From contig CAYRQP010000020.1 in assembly GCA_964426545.1 (NCBI GenBank), forward strand, positions 1-30,601: a stretch of DNA of 30,601 nt, given 5' to 3'. Below are positions 17,459-25,497 of the stretch, piece after piece. The number at the start of each line of letters is the position of its first letter. Positions within the stretch are counted from its first letter, which is position 1. The notes beneath the pieces are model-generated. The model saw nothing but the letters and a program-made list of their open reading frames with translations. It was not told the DNA's origin and searched no databases. The DNA comes from CAYRQP01 sp964426545 (lineage in GTDB: Bacteria > Fermentibacterota > Fermentibacteria > Fermentibacterales > JCC-6). Position numbers and translations under genes: made by a program.

Positions 17459-18868
17459 ATGCGCGCTTTCAAGGCGTATGACATCAGGGGAGTGTATAAC
17501 CGGGATTTCGACGGAGATGATGTCTATAAAATAGGCTTCTTTCTCCCGAAACTGCTGAATACGGAAAAGATTCTTGTCGGTTTCGATTGTAGAACATCTT
17601 CTCCCGAGATATTCCAGCGTTTGTGTGAAGGAATCACGGATGCGGGTGCAGATGTTTATCAGATGGGTTTTGCAACAACTCCGATGGTCTATTACATCAC
17701 CGCATCAGAGGGATTTGAAGCATCTGTCCAGATAACGGCGTCCCATAACTCCAAAGAGTGTAACGGCCTGAAAATCTCGCGAACCAATGCCTTTCCCGTA
17801 GGAGAGGATACAGGTTTACGCGAACTGAAAAGGATGACAGAAGAAGAGAAAATTGTACCTGTTGAAAATAAAGGAACAGTACACGATTACGGCGGTTCCA
17901 TTCCCAAAATGGTGCAGTTCCTGCAAAAGCACAAGAAGGATATTTCCAATCTAGATATAGGTATAGACTGTTCAAATGGAATGGCATCCCTTCTTGTAAA
18001 GCAGGTCATAGGGAACTCTCCTGAATACATCTTCGACACAATGGACGGGACTTTTCCAAACCATGAACCAAATCCGCTGAATCAGAAGAATGTAGAATCT
18101 CTAAAGAATCTTATCCTCGACAAGAAACTGGATATAGGTGTCATTTTTGACGGAGATGCAGACCGCGTGATGTTCGTAGATGAAAACGGAAGATTTATCC
18201 CCCCTGATATAATAACTGCAGTATTGGCCGTACATTTCTTTAACAGGTCAACCCAAAGTTTCCTTGCCCCTGAAAGTGACCCCCCTCTTCTCAGAGCAAT
18301 ATTAGAACAATTAAATACTAATCAGTGGGTCGTTCACGACATACGGACATCCCGCGCCGTTCCTGAATTCATCGATAAGATGGGCGGAAAAACCTTCATG
18401 TGGAAAGTCGGGCATCCCCATGCCAAACTAAAAATGCGGGAACTCGATGCGGTTTGTGGTGGTGAACTTGCCGGACATTACTACTTCAGGGATTTCTACT
18501 ATTGCGATTCCGCCATGGTAGCATGTCTTATCGTACTTGGAATAGCATCGGAGATGAAAGAGAACGGGCACGCCTTCTCTTCTCTCATAGAGCTAATCGC
18601 AAAATACGCCAACTCCGGAGAAATCAATTTCAAAATAGAGAATAAGACCGAAATGATGGAAACCCTGAAAGAGCATTTTACATCACAGGAAAAACCCCTG
18701 AATATCTATGATATGGACGGTTACAGGATAGAGTTTCCCGATTGGTGGTTCAACATTCGTCCGTCAAACACAGAACCCTATCTGCGTCTGGTAGTAGAAG
18801 CGGATACAGAAGAACTTCTCAACATAAAACTGGATGAGATCGAGGCAATCCTGAATAAAGAAGAGTAG
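17459..18868 (+). CDS. manB: Phosphomannomutase/phosphoglucomutase (alpha-D-phosphohexomutase)
   Basis: 469 residues, the normal length for the family. It interconverts hexose 6- and 1-phosphates (mannose and/or glucose), feeding nucleotide-sugar synthesis for surface polysaccharides and glycans. All four signature loops are present: the N-terminal AYDIRG; the phosphoserine loop TASHNSKECNGLK with catalytic Ser95; the metal loop DGDADR (231-236); the sugar-specificity loop GGELAGH (334-340, with GGE as in PMM/PGM enzymes); and the phosphate loop RPSNTEP (434-440). A G-rich ribosome site, AAGGGGGGGAG, precedes the ATG. It lies 24 bases after the exported-protein gene and 2 bases before the DUF2520 gene, in the kinase operon. 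Sequence alone does not separate mannose from glucose preference. Confidence 0.92.
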   Translation: MRAFKAYDIRGVYNRDFDGDDVYKIGFFLPKLLNTEKILVGFDCRTSSPEIFQRLCEGITDAGADVYQMGFATTPMVYYITASEGFEASVQITASHNSKECNGLKISRTNAFPVGEDTGLRELKRMTEEEKIVPVENKGTVHDYGGSIPKMVQFLQKHKKDISNLDIGIDCSNGMASLLVKQVIGNSPEYIFDTMDGTFPNHEPNPLNQKNVESLKNLILDKKLDIGVIFDGDADRVMFVDENGRFIPPDIITAVLAVHFFNRSTQSFLAPESDPPLLRAILEQLNTNQWVVHDIRTSRAVPEFIDKMGGKTFMWKVGHPHAKLKMRELDAVCGGELAGHYYFRDFYYCDSAMVACLIVLGIASEMKENGHAFSSLIELIAKYANSGEINFKIENKTEMMETLKEHFTSQEKPLNIYDMDGYRIEFPDWWFNIRPSNTEPYLRLVVEADTEELLNIKLDEIEAILNKEE

Positions 18869-18870
18869 AA

Positions 18871-19698
18871 ATGACAAAAGCAAAGACGCTGAGCATCATT
18901 GGTGCCGGCAGGGCCGGAAAAACGCTGGGCAGGCTATTTGATGATTCAGGTGTATTTTCGATTTATGATGTAGTCGATACAGATAAAGATAGAACGGCAG
19001 ACGGAGTTGCCTTCATTGGCGGGGGCAGGCCGCTTGAGAAAATATCCGCTATGAAAAAAGTAGATGTATATATGATAACCGTTCGCGACAGGGAGATAAT
19101 CGATTGCAGCAGAGAACTGGCGGATACCGGAATTATCGGGACGGGATCAGTTGTGTTCCACTGCGGCGGTTCCTTGCCTTCGAGTGTTATGAAAGGAATT
19201 GGATATTGCGGGGCATCGATGGCGAGCATTCATCCCGTAAAGAGTTTTGCCGACCCCGGTAAATCAGTCGAGACATTCAATGGAACATTCTGTGGAGCAG
19301 AAGGTAACGGGAAAGCCCTGGATATTTTGCTTCCTGCATTCGAATCGATTGGGGGCAGAATCTTCAAAATTGACCCCGACAAGAAAGCAGTCTTTCATGC
19401 AGCGGCAGTAACAGTATGCAACTATCTTCCTGTATTGCTCGAAATGGGCTTTGTACTTTGTGAAAAAGCAGGTATTCCGCGAAGCAGATCTGAAGAGATA
19501 CTCGCACCGATTGTGCGGGAGACGATCGACAATATTTTCGAATCAGGCACGGCAAAAGCACTTACGGGACCTGTGGTCAGGGGTGACATCGATACAATTA
19601 ATAGGCATCTTGAAATAATCAAAGAAGTCGATGACGACTACACCGAATTATATCGCCTTTTGACTACCCTAACCAAGAAAATTAGTGACAGTCACTAA
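18871..19698 (+). CDS. Rossmann-like plus DUF2520 dehydrogenase-like protein
   Basis: 275 residues. The N-terminus has a dinucleotide-binding motif, IIGAGRAGKTLG (G11, G13, G16), followed by a Rossmann-like domain. A DUF2520 helical domain follows, with IHPVKSF near the centre and HAAAVTVCNYLPVLLEMG in the helical part. These proteins resemble ketopantoate and other 2-hydroxyacid-type reductases, but the substrate is not established. It starts two bases after the mutase stop, so the two are probably cotranslated. The last codons (KISDSH and TAA) lie inside the symmetrical terminator stem. Confidence 0.85.
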   Translation: MTKAKTLSIIGAGRAGKTLGRLFDDSGVFSIYDVVDTDKDRTADGVAFIGGGRPLEKISAMKKVDVYMITVRDREIIDCSRELADTGIIGTGSVVFHCGGSLPSSVMKGIGYCGASMASIHPVKSFADPGKSVETFNGTFCGAEGNGKALDILLPAFESIGGRIFKIDPDKKAVFHAAAVTVCNYLPVLLEMGFVLCEKAGIPRSRSEEILAPIVRETIDNIFESGTAKALTGPVVRGDIDTINRHLEIIKEVDDDYTELYRLLTTLTKKISDSH

Positions 19699-19705
19699 TT
19701 TTTTT
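19678..19705. terminator. Bidirectional terminator between convergent genes
   Basis: AAAATTAGTGAC and GTCACTAATTTT form a perfect stem around one A, followed on the plus strand by a run of seven T (19699-19705). On the minus strand the T-run is shorter but present. It contains the stop codon of the DUF2520 gene and ends just before the stop of the minus-strand DUF2721 gene. Confidence 0.8.
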
Positions 19706-19706
19706 A

Positions 19707-20156
19707 TTATGTTCTATCTTTAGATATATCTACCTTAAATGCAATAAGGGTTCTATGTACATCGACAATGAAGTAGATAATCGATGTAATCAGGGATAGA
19801 ATGCATGCTGTAAAGAGGAAAACGACAGATGGAGCGTCTTCTTTTCCTAATAACGCAAAAACAAAAAGTACAATAATCAGTATGGCTGCGAAAAGAACAC
19901 TGATCGCACCGAAAGTAATAGCCCGTTTCAATAAGGTTGCTCTTTTTGAAAGAACATCGAGTTGAAAATTCAATCGGGAGTGATCAGTTTCCGGAACAGT
20001 CCGCAGTTCCCGCCTTAAGAAACGAGAACGGTCGACAACCCTTCCAAGACGGTTAGTCATACTCAGAAGGAGCAGCCCGATACCCGATATAAGAATAACC
20101 GGCCCTATGGAAACCTGAAGCACAGGTATGAGTTCTTCGAGTGTAACACTTCCCAT
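19707..20156 (-). CDS. DUF2721 family membrane protein
   Basis: 149 residues with three predicted membrane helices: about 15-33 (SIGPVILISGIGLLLLSM), about 82-108 and about 114-137. The segment MTNRLGRVVDRSRFLRREL after the first helix is the hallmark of the DUF2721 family, whose function is unknown. A good ribosome site (AAAGGAG on the minus strand) lies eight bases before the ATG. It lies 53 bases downstream of the protease gene on the same strand, with the TTAGTGAC palindrome between them. Cotranscription is possible. Confidence 0.85.
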   Translation of the reverse strand: MGSVTLEELIPVLQVSIGPVILISGIGLLLLSMTNRLGRVVDRSRFLRRELRTVPETDHSRLNFQLDVLSKRATLLKRAITFGAISVLFAAILIIVLFVFALLGKEDAPSVVFLFTACILSLITSIIYFIVDVHRTLIAFKVDISKDRT

Positions 20157-20172
20157 CAGCCAACTCCTTTAA

Positions 20173-20189
20173 TTAGTGACTGTCACTAC
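20173..20189. promoter_or_regulatory. TTAGTGAC-N-GTCACTA palindrome upstream of the DUF2721 gene
   Basis: This nearly repeats the terminator core at 19682-19698: 16 of 17 positions match, depending on strand. Unlike that copy it has no long T-run and sits just upstream of the DUF2721 ribosome site on the minus strand. It may be an operator, an attenuator or a leaky terminator between the protease and DUF2721 genes. Confidence 0.5.
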
Positions 20190-20209
20190 TTTTGTAGTAA
20201 TACAATCTA

Positions 20210-22654
20210 TTAAATAATCAGACAGAATTTCTGTGAGACAGAACCTGCCGCACTCGAAACCCGGACAAAGTAAATACCTGCAGATACAGCTTGTCCGTTA
20301 TCTGTTAATCTGTCCCATACAAGAGTATGCCCGCCTGCTTCAAAATATCCGTTTGCAACTGTACATATTAATCTTCCGGAGATGTCGAAAATCGAGATAT
20401 CCGCACTTCCGGCAACAGGTAGCGAGAAAGGTATAGATGCCGTTGCTGTCACGGGGTTGGGATATACGGTATCGAGCTGCAGTAGCGACAGAATACCTGC
20501 TTCCTCTCCGATACCTGTCTGAGAAACAGCCCATATCTCGACATCATCGATGTTCCATCCGCAGTAGGTCCAGCCCTGGTCCGTAGTTCCCATTGTCCAG
20601 CGGATATAGACAGTGCCGTGATTGTCTGCCACAGAAGAAATATCGATATCCTGCTGTACCCAACTATTATCTTCCACATAATCGGAATTAGCCCAGACCG
20701 TTGTCCAGATGGAACCATCAGTACTTACCTTTACTGAAGCATGGTCATATTCAGCCGACTCGACACCGAGCCATCTCCAAAAACGGAGATGAACATTGTG
20801 TCTGCCGTACAGATTTATGACTTCAGTTGTGAGGTGTCTTTCATCGAGATTGTTGGGGTAGTCACCGTTAAGATTGTAGCCATATACATTATAACCTGTA
20901 TAACCTGCTGTTGGATCGGGATAACCGTGCTGCCCGCCGCCGCCTGTAGGGATACCGTAAGCCCAGTTAGTCTCTGAAGTCCAGCCCGGGTCTTCATTCA
21001 TGTCCCAACTGTACTGAACAGTAGGGCTGCCGACGGTAAGAGTGAAATCTCTGTATGTATCTCCCGAATGAGTGGATGTATTTGTGAAGTACACGCGAGT
21101 GAGATATGCTCCGGGCTGGAGGGTATCGGCACTGCTGTTGATGGAAAACTCGATGTCCAGCGGAGTATAAGGGGTTAAACTTCCGGATGTGCTGGAAATA
21201 TCGAGCCAGTCTACCGATTCATCCATTGTTATTTCGTAGCCAATAGAACCTTCTCCCGAATATTCCATTGTATATATAGCATCGTCAGGAGAGAATGGAC
21301 CGCCTTCGGAACCTGTGGAAAGAAAATCACTCTCAGGAGTCACGCTCAATCCAAGAGGAGAGGTAAGACCCTTGATGCAGAAGTTGGCAGTGGAGTCCAC
21401 AGTGATAAGGTCAACCCAGTTTGAACCATCGAGATAGAAACTTTGCCCGGGACTCGCGGATGAACGAACAATAGTTCTGGTGGATGCCCCGAGCAGCACA
21501 GGAACATCAGATGTGCAGTCGAAAGCATGCCCGCCTGCGGAGAGGGTCAGGTATATATAAAATCTATCCCCCTCGGATAACTCGACGGGAGAATCGAGTT
21601 CTACAGTGTGAAAACCGACACACCCGGCCATACCCAATGTTTCGGACCGAAGATTCCGAAGAGTGCCATCGGTATGATCGACATAAATATCGATTGAGTA
21701 TGATACGTTTTCATCGGCGGTAAAAAAGCTGACCGCCTGCAGCATTTCGCTGCGTTCTGCCGTGAACACATTGTATGCATCTGTGACATTTAGGAGAGTA
21801 TCACGCCATGCATGATAATCGTGATAGTAAAAATCCGTGTTCTCAAGGTAGATTACATCACGCAGGGAAATCGCTCCCATTGTAGGGTGCTGACAACAGT
21901 GCTTATCGTAATAGGAAATCCAAAAATATCCGTATTCTCCCCAGCCCGTCCCCCAGCTGTTCTTGCATAACCAAGCTCCGTTCTGAGGAGCCTGAGTCGA
22001 TTTATTGTCATCCCATCCGACAATCGAAATGGCATGATTCGGGTCGAGGTCGCTCGATGGCGGCTGATAATGGGTAGTTCCTGACATGAATGCTGCGTCA
22101 TAACACATGCAGGTGCCGAGAACTCCGTACTGCATGATTACTTCCTTGATAGTATCGATGTTCTCAAGGTTTTCCCCGGCAGTGTAAAAAGCAATCTCGT
22201 TTGGATAGTAATAGTGATATGAATCATCGAAACGCTCCGGCGGATTGTCATACGATTGCCCGTCGATATCCCGGACAGCTCCTTCACCGCGAGTGAGATA
22301 TGCAGCTGTAACAAGATAATCACCGCCGTAATGAACTTCCAGCCCCTCACCCGAAGGCGGGTCTATATCCTCATTGAAGTGCTGATTGAAGCCGTTCCAC
22401 CAGTCGAGATGGTATTCCGCAAGTGCCGGTTCACCGGTTTCCCCCGCATCTGCCCATACACCTGTCATACAAAGGTTGCCTTCAATTGCACTCATTGCAC
22501 CGAATGTCCAGCAGGTACCGCCCTGCTGACTTTTTACGGAAGTTACATAATTTACTCCAGCCACATCACGCAGGTCATAAGTTGCAGGCGGATCAGCAAA
22601 AAGCAGAGTCGTGAGAGAGAGAACCGCAAGAACAATACAGGGAAGGACTTTCAT
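20210..22654 (-). CDS. Exported papain-family (C1A) protease with lectin-like domain and sorting tail
   Basis: 814 residues with signal peptide MKVLPCIVLAVLSLTTLLFA. The mature enzyme begins TYDLRDVAGVNYVTSVKSQQ almost at once, so there is no long propeptide. The catalytic set is visible: the oxyanion Gln at 43/44, Cys48 in GGTCWTFGAMSAIEGN, His207 in PNHAISIVGWDD and Asn232 in KNSWGTGWGEYGYFWISY. The disulfide Cys normally three residues before the catalytic Cys is absent and the loop is shorter than in papain. Downstream are a lectin-like domain often attached to bacterial C1 proteases (about 270-400), a BACON-like domain with SVDWLDISSTSG (about 425-540), a jelly-roll domain with WNIDDVEIW (about 545-715) and a Por/FlgD-like tail (PNPVTATASI, ISIFDISGR, GIYFVRV) to 814. 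AGGAGAAAACA precedes the ATG. A secreted or surface peptidase acting on external protein is inferred. Confidence 0.9.
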   Translation of the reverse strand: MKVLPCIVLAVLSLTTLLFADPPATYDLRDVAGVNYVTSVKSQQGGTCWTFGAMSAIEGNLCMTGVWADAGETGEPALAEYHLDWWNGFNQHFNEDIDPPSGEGLEVHYGGDYLVTAAYLTRGEGAVRDIDGQSYDNPPERFDDSYHYYYPNEIAFYTAGENLENIDTIKEVIMQYGVLGTCMCYDAAFMSGTTHYQPPSSDLDPNHAISIVGWDDNKSTQAPQNGAWLCKNSWGTGWGEYGYFWISYYDKHCCQHPTMGAISLRDVIYLENTDFYYHDYHAWRDTLLNVTDAYNVFTAERSEMLQAVSFFTADENVSYSIDIYVDHTDGTLRNLRSETLGMAGCVGFHTVELDSPVELSEGDRFYIYLTLSAGGHAFDCTSDVPVLLGASTRTIVRSSASPGQSFYLDGSNWVDLITVDSTANFCIKGLTSPLGLSVTPESDFLSTGSEGGPFSPDDAIYTMEYSGEGSIGYEITMDESVDWLDISSTSGSLTPYTPLDIEFSINSSADTLQPGAYLTRVYFTNTSTHSGDTYRDFTLTVGSPTVQYSWDMNEDPGWTSETNWAYGIPTGGGGQHGYPDPTAGYTGYNVYGYNLNGDYPNNLDERHLTTEVINLYGRHNVHLRFWRWLGVESAEYDHASVKVSTDGSIWTTVWANSDYVEDNSWVQQDIDISSVADNHGTVYIRWTMGTTDQGWTYCGWNIDDVEIWAVSQTGIGEEAGILSLLQLDTVYPNPVTATASIPFSLPVAGSADISIFDISGRLICTVANGYFEAGGHTLVWDRLTDNGQAVSAGIYFVRVSSAAGSVSQKFCLII

Positions 22655-22690
22655 TGTTTTCTCCTAGATCTTTTAGAAATCAGAACATAA

Positions 22691-22720
22691 TTGAAACAAA
22701 CAATAGGATTACTGTATTAT
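22691..22720 (+). promoter_or_regulatory. Sigma70-type promoter for the sulfatase-TldDE operon
   Basis: TTGAAA (22691-22696) and TATTAT (22715-22720) are separated by 18 bases, in the 125-base gap between divergent genes. It points toward the sulfatase-like gene at 22780. No equally clear promoter was seen for the opposite protease gene. Confidence 0.5.
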
Positions 22721-22779
22721 AGTAAACAGCAGAGCTTTTGTATATTAAGCGGTATTATTCATGAATCACCGGGAGAGGT

Positions 22780-23934
22780 ATGTTAGAAAATACACTTCTG
22801 ACCATTGCTGTTTTGTTGCTCTCTCTCTCATGCGGCAGCGGGGAAACAAAGCCCAATGTCCTACTGATAGTCATCGACACTCTCCGGGCAGATCACCTCG
22901 GGTGTTACGGTTACGAAAGAGAAACATCCCCCTGTATAGACAGCCTGGCTGCGGCAGGAACCAGGTGGGAGTATATGCAGGTTCAGGCTCCGTGGACGAT
23001 GCCTGCAATGGTTACCATTTACACAGGGCTCACGGAGAAGACGCATGGGTGCGGTAATATCGACAAAGTTACATTCGGCATCGAACCTGAACTCCCGACA
23101 ATAGTCACAATCCTGCAGGGGGAAGGATACAACACTGCCGGGTTTGTGAATGTGAATTATCTTGGCCCAACCTTCGGACTTGCGAGGGGATTCGATTATT
23201 TCCGCTACAATGGAGAGGGACACGGCAGGGCAGGCGAAACAACTGATGAGTTCATAAACTGGCTCGACGGAGTTCACTATGAAGAGCCCTTCTTTGTTGT
23301 CTTTCATCTTTTCGACCCCCATCTACCGTATACACCTCCGCAGGGCTATGACAGTACATTCTCCGAAACAGGAAATGCAAATATCAACACATGGCACACA
23401 AACAGGGAAGGTAATCATCCATTCGAGCAAGTAAGTCATCTGGAAGCAATGTATGACGGAGAAATCAGGTGGACTGACAGCCAGCTGTCCCGTCTGTTTG
23501 CGGCACTCAGGGAAAGAAACATAGATGATAATACACTCATAATATTCACGACCGATCACGGAGAGGCATTTCTCGAACATGGCAGATGCGGGCACGGACA
23601 TGCACTTTATCAGCCGCAAATAGGTGTCCCGCTTATCATTTCAGGTTGTGGAATTGAAGCGGGAATTATCGACTCTACGAGGGTCGGACAATATGATATT
23701 CTCCCAACAATTCTTTCATATCTCGATATCCCTGTTCCCGAAAGAACAGAAGGGATTGATATCCTGGCAGATTCGGTTGAAACGGATAGATATATTCCTT
23801 CCGGCGGTTTATATGCCGATACCCAGATGGTTTCAATATTGCATTTGGGAAAGAAGATAGTTTGGCGGCCTATCGATGATAACTGTGAGATGTATGATCT
23901 GACAGAAGACCCGCTGGAACAGCATGAATCATGA
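22780..23934 (+). CDS. Sulfatase-superfamily (alkaline phosphatase fold) exported protein, probably frameshifted near its end
   Basis: 384 residues as read. A hydrophobic N-terminus ending LLSLSCGSG suggests a lipoprotein, though the lipobox is imperfect. The core begins KPNVLLIVIDTLRADHLGCY with metal ligand Asp33. The second metal site, FTTDHGEAF, contains Asp259-His260, and HLFDPHLPYTPP is also typical. At the sulfatase nucleophile position the motif reads APWTMPAMVTIYTG: Thr73 replaces the Cys/Ser that becomes formylglycine, and the usual Arg is Met. This fits the Thr-nucleophile phosphotransferase or phosphatase branches, or an atypical hydrolase, rather than a classical sulfatase. The frame stops at TGA 23932 soon after YDLTEDPLEQHES, while the expected continuation is found out of frame immediately downstream. 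GGGAG precedes the ATG. Substrate unknown. Confidence 0.8.
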   Translation: MLENTLLTIAVLLLSLSCGSGETKPNVLLIVIDTLRADHLGCYGYERETSPCIDSLAAAGTRWEYMQVQAPWTMPAMVTIYTGLTEKTHGCGNIDKVTFGIEPELPTIVTILQGEGYNTAGFVNVNYLGPTFGLARGFDYFRYNGEGHGRAGETTDEFINWLDGVHYEEPFFVVFHLFDPHLPYTPPQGYDSTFSETGNANINTWHTNREGNHPFEQVSHLEAMYDGEIRWTDSQLSRLFAALRERNIDDNTLIIFTTDHGEAFLEHGRCGHGHALYQPQIGVPLIISGCGIEAGIIDSTRVGQYDILPTILSYLDIPVPERTEGIDILADSVETDRYIPSGGLYADTQMVSILHLGKKIVWRPIDDNCEMYDLTEDPLEQHES

Positions 23935-24092
23935 TAGACAGTCTAATACTGGAACAGGTACTTGATTACAGGAGCCGGCCCTGTCTATGGAATCCGAGCG
24001 AAACAGAATTAGATTTTATCGAGCGCAAGAGATTGCGGGACTTAGGTTACTTTCAACTTTTCGAAAGATCACATCAATCAGTCTTGTTATGA
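23931..24092 (+). pseudogene. Out-of-frame C-terminal continuation of the sulfatase-like gene
   Basis: Beginning with an ATG that overlaps the upstream TGA (ATGA), this frame reads MIDSLILEQVLDYRS, then CLWNPSETELDFIERKRLRD and LGYFQLF, to TGA 24090-24092, 53 residues. The LRDLGYFQ-type ending is what sulfatase-superfamily proteins usually have after the ...DLTEDPLEQ motif. A one-base deletion around 23925-23930 would explain the break, and restoring it gives a protein of about 437 residues. A separately translated, coupled peptide is possible but less likely. A sequencing or assembly error cannot be excluded. Confidence 0.7.
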
Positions 24093-24131
24093 TAGGCAGT
24101 AATAATTATGAATTATTCAGAAAGGAACAAA

Positions 24132-25496
24132 ATGCTCGAAAAATTGAAGGCATTGCTTGCCGGAACAGATGCGGATTTTGCCGACATTCGCTATGAAGAG
24201 AAACGGGAAACAACTATAGGATTCAGCGGTCCCGAAATTCGAATTGTCGGTTCGAACACTACAGACGGCTATGTTGTTCGGGTACTAAAGAACGGCGGGT
24301 TTTCGACTGCGACGGTTACAAAGGAAGAGGATGTTCCCCGGGCGATAAAACTCGCGATAAACGGAGCTGAAACATTGGCTGCAACCGGCGGCAAGAAGAC
24401 AGAAATGGAAGATGTTCCGGTTGTTAATGAAATCGTAAAACTCCATCTTGATGGAAATCCTGATGACATTCCGATGGATGATAAAATTGCACTAACACGG
24501 CATTACAATGACTTGATGCTGAACCAGCCGGAAATAGCAACAACAAATCTGGGTTACAGTGAACTTGGCAGAAAAAAATTCTATGTAAATACAGAGGAAA
24601 GTGCCGTAGCAGAAGAGATCCTCACAACTTCGATTGCCGGAGAAGTTATTGCAAAAAGAGACGGGCTGGTTCAGAATGTGCGTGTATCTGTCGGCGGTGC
24701 TGACGGGTACAACAAAGTACTTAACCGTGACGATGTATTTATTGCACGGGCAGAAATAGCGAGAAAATTACTTGATGCAGAACCCCTTAAGGGCGGGACA
24801 TATGATGTTATACTAAATCCGAGTATGACAGGACTTTTCACCCATGAAGCATTCGGGCATTTCAGTGAAGCGGATATCATAGAAGACAATCCGACGCTTC
24901 GGGAAAAGATGTCTCTCGGTTCTAAACTGGGTTCAGATGGTGTAACCATAATTGCCGACTCTACTCTTCCAAGTCAGGTTGGGCTCTACAAGTATGATGA
25001 TGAAGGGGTAAGAGTTAAGCCTGTTACTCTTATGGAGAAAGGTGTACTTACCGCAAGGCTACACTCACGCAGGAGCGCAAAGGCATTCGGCGAACCGGTT
25101 ACCGGTCATGCAGTTGCGGAGGATATGCGTTATGACCCCATAATTAGAATGGGAACAATTTTCATCGAACCGGGCAGTAGCGACCTCGATGAACTTGTGA
25201 ATAATCTCGGTGACGGACTCTATCTGCTGGATGCCAAGGGCGGACAGACTGCAGGTGAGAACTTTACATTCGGCGCTCAATACGGATTCATAGTTGAAAA
25301 CGGAATAATCGGACCGATGATACGAGACATAAATATCATGGGGAATCTCTTTTCAACCCTTAAAAACATAGAAGCTACAGGCAGTGATTTTTCTTTGTCT
25401 GAAAGAGGCGGGTGCGGCAAGGGACAACTCAATATCAAATCCGCCTATGGAGGTCCGCATATACTGATTCGCAACATGGTTGTGGGGGGGGCGTAG
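24132..25496 (+). CDS. tldD: TldD-like zinc metalloprotease
   Basis: 454 residues from the ATG at 24132, chosen because AAAGGA lies seven bases before it; an in-frame ATG at 24108 lacks a ribosome site. TldD and TldE form a heterodimeric protease that digests unfolded peptides and, in characterised systems, matures microcin B17. The metal-binding HExxxH motif is present as HEAFGH (His238, Glu239, His243) in FTHEAFGHFSEAD. The C-terminal GGCGKGQ contributes the third, Cys, ligand. PLKGGTYDVILNPS and HAVAEDMRYDP are further family segments. The gene follows the sulfatase-like gene by about 40 bases and is almost fused to tldE: stop TAG, one base, then ATG. An eight-G run lies directly before its stop codon. 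Confidence 0.92.
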   Translation: MLEKLKALLAGTDADFADIRYEEKRETTIGFSGPEIRIVGSNTTDGYVVRVLKNGGFSTATVTKEEDVPRAIKLAINGAETLAATGGKKTEMEDVPVVNEIVKLHLDGNPDDIPMDDKIALTRHYNDLMLNQPEIATTNLGYSELGRKKFYVNTEESAVAEEILTTSIAGEVIAKRDGLVQNVRVSVGGADGYNKVLNRDDVFIARAEIARKLLDAEPLKGGTYDVILNPSMTGLFTHEAFGHFSEADIIEDNPTLREKMSLGSKLGSDGVTIIADSTLPSQVGLYKYDDEGVRVKPVTLMEKGVLTARLHSRRSAKAFGEPVTGHAVAEDMRYDPIIRMGTIFIEPGSSDLDELVNNLGDGLYLLDAKGGQTAGENFTFGAQYGFIVENGIIGPMIRDINIMGNLFSTLKNIEATGSDFSLSERGGCGKGQLNIKSAYGGPHILIRNMVVGGA

Positions 25497-25497
25497 G

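Noticed and set aside
23987..24196. 69-codon plus-strand open frame between the sulfatase-like gene and tldD
   Set aside because: It overlaps both the sulfatase C-terminal continuation and the start of tldD in another frame and has no ribosome site or motif.
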